Shown here: in pieces, positions 5,249 through 9,155 of the stretch | How positions within the stretch are numbered: the stretch's first letter is position 1 | How the letters are laid out: the number at the start of each line of letters is the position of its first letter | Source: Thermoprotei archaeon | GTDB lineage: Archaea > Thermoproteota > Thermoprotei > QMSL01 > B3-G16 | Direction of reading: 5' to 3' | Assembly: GCA_021158375.1 (NCBI GenBank) | Contig: JAGGUS010000020.1 | Location: 1-9,155 of the forward strand | Length of the DNA stretch: 9,155 nucleotides | Translations under genes and position numbers: made by a program | Notes under the pieces: generated by a model | Database searches by the model: none | Seen by the model: only the letters and a program-made list of their open reading frames with translations | What the model was told of the DNA's origin: nothing

Positions 5249-5863
5249 ATGAGTTATTTACATAATACGACAGGAAGGTTTAGCCTTAAGGTATCATGCT
5301 CTGCTTTAATGGGCGCCTTAGCAGTAATATTGACGCTTAGCGGTATAGAAATTCCATTTCCTCCATTACCCTATTTAAAGTTCGACTTGGCTGAGATACC
5401 TTCTATTCTCACATTAGGCATATTCGATTTATGGTCAGCTCTCGCAGTAGCGACAATTCATTTTATAGCTCTTTCCATATTTAGGGGATGGATATTGGGC
5501 CCTTTTATGAAGTATATTGCTGTACTTTCAACTATTTTAGGGTTATATGTAGGCTTTAGAATAGCTAAGAGAGAGTTCTTAAGGAGTTTTATTATAGGCC
5601 TATTTCTAGCCTTCTTTATACGCTGTCTTTCAATGAGTATTGCTAACTACATAGTACTTAAATTCATCAGCCCTTCTTTCTTCGACTACGGTGTTCAATG
5701 CCTTTCGCACTTTCTAAGAATTAATTTAACTAAAGGAGTAGGTGCTATGGGGCTTATCATATTGTTTACGTCAATATTTAACGTACTTCATACAATCCTT
5801 AGTGCATTCCCTCTATACATAATAATCAAGGAATTACATAGGAGAAGAATTAGATCGAGATAA
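5249..5863 (+). CDS. ECF transporter S component, riboflavin-carrier-like
   Basis: A 204-residue integral membrane protein expected to be the substrate-binding subunit of an energy-coupling-factor vitamin importer. It has about six hydrophobic segments (about 13-32, 50-60, 61-78, 84-105, 110-139 and 165-193), ending in a basic cytoplasmic tail (KELHRRRIRSR). The segment PFPPLPYLKFDLAEIPSIL (36-54) resembles the loop after helix 1 in RibU-type riboflavin carriers, where a lysine and an aspartate precede a proline-containing helix; hence riboflavin is my best guess, with another vitamin possible. The EcfT and two EcfA ATPase subunits are not in the window, so it presumably uses a shared module encoded elsewhere. 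No FMN riboswitch is seen upstream; control, if any, may be through the inverted repeat at 5223-5236. The gene ends 9 bases from the facing tldE stop. Confidence 0.8.
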   Translation: MSYLHNTTGRFSLKVSCSALMGALAVILTLSGIEIPFPPLPYLKFDLAEIPSILTLGIFDLWSALAVATIHFIALSIFRGWILGPFMKYIAVLSTILGLYVGFRIAKREFLRSFIIGLFLAFFIRCLSMSIANYIVLKFISPSFFDYGVQCLSHFLRINLTKGVGAMGLIILFTSIFNVLHTILSAFPLYIIIKELHRRRIRSR

Positions 5864-5872
5864 AAATATAGA

Positions 5873-7186
5873 CTATTTACTGACTACTGTAATATTCCCT
5901 ACTCTGACTATAGGTGTTACTACAAAGTAACAATTCCTCCTCTCCTTAGTCATGCCGCTAATTTGCTTTAACATCTGATATACATTGCCAAATATCATGC
6001 ATTCCTTTACTGGATATGTTATCTTCCCATTTTCTATCTTGAATGCCTGTTTGGCTACCCCGGATAAAAGACCGTCTTCGAAACGCATATGACCTGAGAA
6101 CCTTTCAACTAAGATTCCCTCCTTTACATCCTCTATCAGTTCTTCGAAAGTATAATCTCCTGGCTTTATATCGATATTTGATGGTCCTACTGAAAGCAAA
6201 CTACTTGCATTACCCGTAGCCTCTTCATTAAGTATATTAGCGGTATATGTATTATGGAGGAAGTTCTTCAGTTCACCTCTCTCAATAAGGACAGTTCTCC
6301 TCCTTGGACTTCCTTCAGCATCAAATTTAGAAGAACTGTAGCCAGCAGGCATTATACCATCATCGATAATTGTTAGATTTTCAACAGCTATTACTTCACC
6401 CTTCTTATTAGCTAGTGGACTCCTACCTTTCCATATATTGTCTCCACACATAGCAGCTACGACTGTAGCAAAGAATTGCATAGCTACATCATATCCCATT
6501 ATAAGAGAACCCTTAAAGCTTTTTACAGGTCTTGCATTAAGAGATGTTAATGCTTTTTCGGCAACTTCCCTTGATAATTCCTGGATGTCTATATCTAAGT
6601 TTCTTGATTCCCTATGGCCTATAGCAAAACTACCGACCTTCTCTTTTTCTTTAGCAAGAACTACAAAAGCCATACTTATAGATGTGCCCTTGTCTTCTCC
6701 GTACACACCATTGCTATTTGCTATGATTCTCTTTGATATAGAAGAGTTTATAACACCGCTCCTTAAGGATACACGCTTGTCATATGATGAAATCTCCTTC
6801 ATAGCCGTACCTGCTATCTCTATTATCTCCTCTGGCCTCAATTCCTCAATGCGTTTGTCATATGTTCCACTTACTTCTGGATATGGTTTAGGTTCAGGTA
6901 ATCTGCTCCACCACGGATTTTTTGGAGAACTATTAGCCATATTCAGCGCTCTCTTTATTAAATCGTCTATACTGGACGTGCTTAAATCGTTGGTTGTAGC
7001 AACACCGATTTTCTTGTCCCTTATGACTATAAGCTCTAATCCTCTACTATGTCTCCAAATTACATTCGATATTTCCCCTATATTAATAGCTACTGAATAA
7101 CCTCTACTTTCAATGTATGTGGCGTGAGCTTCGTCGGCTCCTAATCTTACAGCTTTATTCACTATCTCTTCAAGGGAGATCTCCAT
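5873..7186 (-). CDS. tldE: TldE/PmbA, non-catalytic partner subunit of the TldD/TldE protease
   Basis: 437 residues, full length for the PmbA/TldE family. The N-terminal domain starts with LGADEAHATYIESRGYSVAINIGEISNVI (about 15-43), and the typical C-terminal domain covers about 215-436, including GDNIWKGRSPLANKKGE and the later TGNASSLL segment. No HExxxH metal site is present, as expected for TldE, which pairs with TldD to form a heterodimer whose active site lies inside a closed cavity reached only by unfolded peptides. The bacterial pair degrades peptides and trims microcin B17; the archaeal substrate is unknown. The ATG at 7186-7184 follows a near-perfect SD that overlaps the tldD stop, so the two are almost certainly made together. 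Confidence 0.93.
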   Translation of the reverse strand: MEISLEEIVNKAVRLGADEAHATYIESRGYSVAINIGEISNVIWRHSRGLELIVIRDKKIGVATTNDLSTSSIDDLIKRALNMANSSPKNPWWSRLPEPKPYPEVSGTYDKRIEELRPEEIIEIAGTAMKEISSYDKRVSLRSGVINSSISKRIIANSNGVYGEDKGTSISMAFVVLAKEKEKVGSFAIGHRESRNLDIDIQELSREVAEKALTSLNARPVKSFKGSLIMGYDVAMQFFATVVAAMCGDNIWKGRSPLANKKGEVIAVENLTIIDDGIMPAGYSSSKFDAEGSPRRRTVLIERGELKNFLHNTYTANILNEEATGNASSLLSVGPSNIDIKPGDYTFEELIEDVKEGILVERFSGHMRFEDGLLSGVAKQAFKIENGKITYPVKECMIFGNVYQMLKQISGMTKERRNCYFVVTPIVRVGNITVVSK

Positions 7187-7194
7187 CTTTTAAT

Positions 7195-7203
7195 TCACCT
7201 CCT
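7195..7203 (-). promoter_or_regulatory. Strong tldE ribosome site embedded in the tldD stop
   Basis: Reading leftward, AGGAGGTGA is complementary to the 3' end of archaeal 16S rRNA over its whole length, and its last three bases are the tldD TGA stop. It lies 8 bases before the tldE ATG. A ribosome finishing tldD would stand on the tldE site, which should couple translation and keep the subunits in balance. Confidence 0.75.
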
Positions 7204-8586
7204 TCCTCCAACTATAATCTTACATCTAATGTGGGGTCCTCCACCATCTACTGGGACGCTCTGAAACTTACCGCAAATACCCGGAAATCCTAACTTTAAA
7301 TCTTTACCAACGGCATCAACGCTCTTCAGTACCTCTATAGCATTTCCTGAAATAGTTACGCCTCTAAAAGGTTTTTCAAGACTGCCATTTCTTATATACC
7401 ATGCCTCCTGGACACTAAACATGAACTCACCATTAGCATCAGCCTGTCCTCCTATTCCTCCCTTTAAATAAATTCCCTCCTTGGTATCCTCTATTATTTC
7501 GTTTGGCTCCCAGTCGCCCGGAGCCATATACGTATTCCTCATTCTTACTAGAGGCGGATAGGCGTAGTTCTGAGCTCTAGCATTACCCGTAGGTTTAGCG
7601 TTCATTAAAGCGGCAGTTTCCCTACTTTGCATGTACTCAAGCAGTACTCCATTTTTAACTATTGTGACGTCCCTTCCCTTAACGCCTTCATCATCATATG
7701 GCGTCCATCCATAAGCTCCTTCTGGTCCTGGACTATCTATTATCGTGACAAGGTCTGAAGCTACCTTCTTACCCACTTTATTTGTAAGTATAGTTCCAGA
7801 GAGTACTAAGTCGGCCTCGGCTGTATGTCCGAATGCTTCGTGCACTATAAGCGCCAATATGTTGTTATCTAGTACTGCTGTAGTTAGTCCGCCTTTAGGG
7901 ACTTCTGCATGAAGTAGATCTACTGCTCTCTTAGAGACTTTAATAGCTAACTCTATTGGATCCTTCTCATGTACTATTTCATAACCTTTTGTACCGCCCA
8001 CTGCTTCATAAGCGGGAGAAATTACATTACCTTCTCTAGCAGTAATCCTTATACCATACCTAACCCTATGGATCTTCATCGAGATGTCTGTTCCTTCACT
8101 GTTCATGTAGAACTTCTGTACTACTGAATCGGCGTACACTACGTTACTATCTTTTATTCTTTCATCATATTTTCGCGCCTCCTTATCGGCTCTTAAGAAG
8201 AGGTCTATCTTCTCTTCTATTGGCACTCCACTCGGATCTATCTTTACTTTAGATGATACTTTGTCCTTTACTATCTCGACTTCAGCTAGCGACGCTCTTC
8301 GCCTTCTCAGATTAGCTGAAGCACGTGCCATTTTATACGCATTTTCTACGGCTTTCTCAATTAGAGGCCAGTCGATCCTCTCTATTGTAGCGTATCCCCA
8401 AGAACCATTAACTAATGTCCTTACACCCAAGCCTTTTACTACTGATGATGCTGATGCTTCAACAGCTCCATTTCTTATCGTTATACTAGTCGAGTAGACA
8501 TTTTCATATCTGACCTCTGCAAAGCTAGCCCCTTTCTTAACTGCAAGTTCTACTGCCCTCTCAAGCATATCCTTTATTGAGCTCAC
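7195..8586 (-). CDS. tldD: TldD, catalytic zinc metalloprotease subunit
   Basis: 463 residues with the complete TldD architecture: N-terminal domain (about 15-85), middle domain (about 110-220) and C-terminal catalytic domain (about 228-460). The metal site is HEAFGH (249-254) within VHEAFGHTAEADL; H249 and H254 are expected zinc ligands and E250 the catalytic base. The conserved FPGICGK (434-440) supplies C438, which matches the cysteine ligand position of bacterial TldD. TGNARAQNY (333-341) and GGIGGQADANGEF (376-388) are further family blocks. It is a soluble cytoplasmic peptidase acting with TldE. The start is GTG 8586-8584 with GAGAGGAG (8597-8590), only 3 bases away; ATG 8568-8566 (residue 7) is an alternative. 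A TATA-like CTTAAATATG (8630-8621, leftward) is placed to start transcription near 8600. Confidence 0.96.
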   Translation of the reverse strand: MSSIKDMLERAVELAVKKGASFAEVRYENVYSTSITIRNGAVEASASSVVKGLGVRTLVNGSWGYATIERIDWPLIEKAVENAYKMARASANLRRRRASLAEVEIVKDKVSSKVKIDPSGVPIEEKIDLFLRADKEARKYDERIKDSNVVYADSVVQKFYMNSEGTDISMKIHRVRYGIRITAREGNVISPAYEAVGGTKGYEIVHEKDPIELAIKVSKRAVDLLHAEVPKGGLTTAVLDNNILALIVHEAFGHTAEADLVLSGTILTNKVGKKVASDLVTIIDSPGPEGAYGWTPYDDEGVKGRDVTIVKNGVLLEYMQSRETAALMNAKPTGNARAQNYAYPPLVRMRNTYMAPGDWEPNEIIEDTKEGIYLKGGIGGQADANGEFMFSVQEAWYIRNGSLEKPFRGVTISGNAIEVLKSVDAVGKDLKLGFPGICGKFQSVPVDGGGPHIRCKIIVGGRR

Positions 8587-8691
8587 GTTCTCCTCTCAAA
8601 GCTAAAGGTTTATTGAGATACATATTTAAGACATTTCTTTCCTCTGATTAAGCTTAAGTCATTAGACGAAGAAATATAAAACGGTGGGCAT
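8587..8691. promoter_or_regulatory. Divergent promoter region between tldD and the isomerase gene
   Basis: This 105-base gap separates two outward-facing genes. Leftward, CTTAAATATG (8630-8621) is about 26 bases before a plausible start near 8600. Rightward, the 10-base palindrome TTAAGCTTAA (8648-8657) could act as a TATA-like box giving a start near 8678, before the SD GGTGG (8683-8687). The AATATAAAA at 8673-8681 looks more like a TATA box, but it is too close to GTG 8692 to serve that start. Confidence 0.35.
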
Positions 8692-9155
8692 GTGAAAGTT
8701 GGGATCTTTACTGTATTGTATAATGATAAACCCTTTGAGGATGTCCTTAAATACGTCTCGTCCATAGGATACGAAGCTGTGGAGATAGCAGCATGGAAGG
8801 AGAGTAGGCATATAGACATAGATAAAATAATCTCAGGTAATGCTGGAGAGTACCGTAAGCTCGTAGAAAAATACGGTCTCATAATTTCCGCTTTAAGCAA
8901 TCACCTAGAAGGACAGTTGATACTTGGCCCTCACGATGAGAGTACCGATATATGGTATAAAGGGACGTCTGAGGAGAAGATAAAATACGGCATAGACCGC
9001 ATGAAGAAAACTATAGAGGCCGCTCAACAACTGGAAGTGCCTGTAGTGAATACGTTTACCGGTTGTCCTTCATGGAGTAAGTGGTATGTATTCCCGCCTA
9101 CTAACGAGGAAATATGGGAGAGGTACTATGAACTCTTCAAGGAAAGGTGGATGCC
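8692..9155 (+). CDS. Sugar phosphate isomerase/epimerase-like TIM-barrel protein (5' part)
   Basis: An open frame of 154 codons running off the right edge. MKVGIFTVLY is the first barrel strand, followed by FEDVLKYVSSIGYEAVEIAA, the standard helix and second strand of xylose-isomerase-like TIM barrels, with a glutamate in the usual metal-site position of the second strand. Next come LIISALSNHL (third strand), the helix TIEAAQQLEVPVV and NTFTGCP (fourth strand). Members bind divalent metal and isomerise or epimerise sugars, or process related substrates; the substrate cannot be told from this half. The GTG start at 8692 is the only one possible, because a TAA lies in frame at 8677-8679; SD GGTGG lies 4 bases upstream. 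It is not part of the tldD operon, being divergent. Confidence 0.88.
   Translation, partial: MKVGIFTVLYNDKPFEDVLKYVSSIGYEAVEIAAWKESRHIDIDKIISGNAGEYRKLVEKYGLIISALSNHLEGQLILGPHDESTDIWYKGTSEEKIKYGIDRMKKTIEAAQQLEVPVVNTFTGCPSWSKWYVFPPTNEEIWERYYELFKERWM

Noticed and set aside
6438..7100. A 220-codon open frame on the + strand inside tldE
   Set aside because: It is exactly antisense to a well-supported TldE coding region, has a serine/leucine/isoleucine-rich shadow composition and matches no family.
8440..8460. TGATGATGCTGATGC resembling C and D boxes within tldD
   Set aside because: It lies in coding sequence opposite serine/alanine codons and lacks the correct guide spacing and a paired second set of boxes.
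8673..8681. AATATAAAA as the TATA box of the isomerase gene
   Set aside because: Transcription would begin about 26 bases downstream, beyond the only possible start codon at 8692.
8610..8900. A 96-codon leftward frame across the tldD-isomerase gap
   Set aside because: Half of it is antisense to the isomerase-like TIM-barrel gene, and the rest covers the divergent promoter region; its composition is that of a shadow frame.

Overview
The window looks like chromosomal DNA of a thermophilic archaeon, most likely from the Thermoproteota (crenarchaeal) side. The evidence is an ATP-dependent replicative DNA ligase closely resembling Sulfolobus-type enzymes, a protein disulfide oxidoreductase, a textbook archaeal C/D box guide RNA, TATA-type promoters, Shine-Dalgarno (SD) sites of the GAGGTGAT type, frequent TTG and GTG starts, and AGA/AGG-rich arginine codon use in AT-rich DNA. 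No mobile element, CRISPR array, tRNA or rRNA is visible.

Layout. Bases 3-3072 read rightward as a compact run: the tail of an unidentified gene, a 176-residue coiled-coil protein of unknown function, DNA ligase (lig), and a CYTH-family triphosphate tunnel enzyme (cyaB family). After a 125-base gap, which may hold a tiny ORF or a degenerate guide RNA, comes a thioredoxin-reductase-like flavoprotein (3198-4193). It meets a leftward PDO-type disulfide oxidoreductase tail to tail; one CTAG tetranucleotide supplies both stop codons.

The roughly 400-base stretch 4847-5248 is not empty. It holds a leftward promoter for the PDO gene, a doubtful 40-codon ORF, an AT-rich promoter region, a C/D box sRNA (5120-5168) with all four boxes perfect, and a promoter with a palindrome for the next gene. 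That gene (5249-5863) encodes a membrane substrate-binding subunit of an ECF vitamin transporter, resembling riboflavin carriers. It faces a leftward, translationally coupled tldD-tldE pair (8586-5873) that encodes the two subunits of a TldD/TldE metalloprotease. A divergent 105-base promoter region separates tldD from a sugar phosphate isomerase/epimerase-like TIM-barrel gene that runs off the right end.

How the parts fit. The flavoprotein and the PDO are plausible partners in a thiol/disulfide relay. Both are atypical: the reductase lacks the usual NADPH-binding signatures, and the PDO keeps only one of the usual two CxxC sites. The guide RNA should direct 2'-O-methylation at two sites, which I could not assign to known rRNA or tRNA positions. 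The most distinctive items are the guide RNA, a weaker second C/D-like element with identical internal spacing next to cyaB, and the redox pair with altered active sites.
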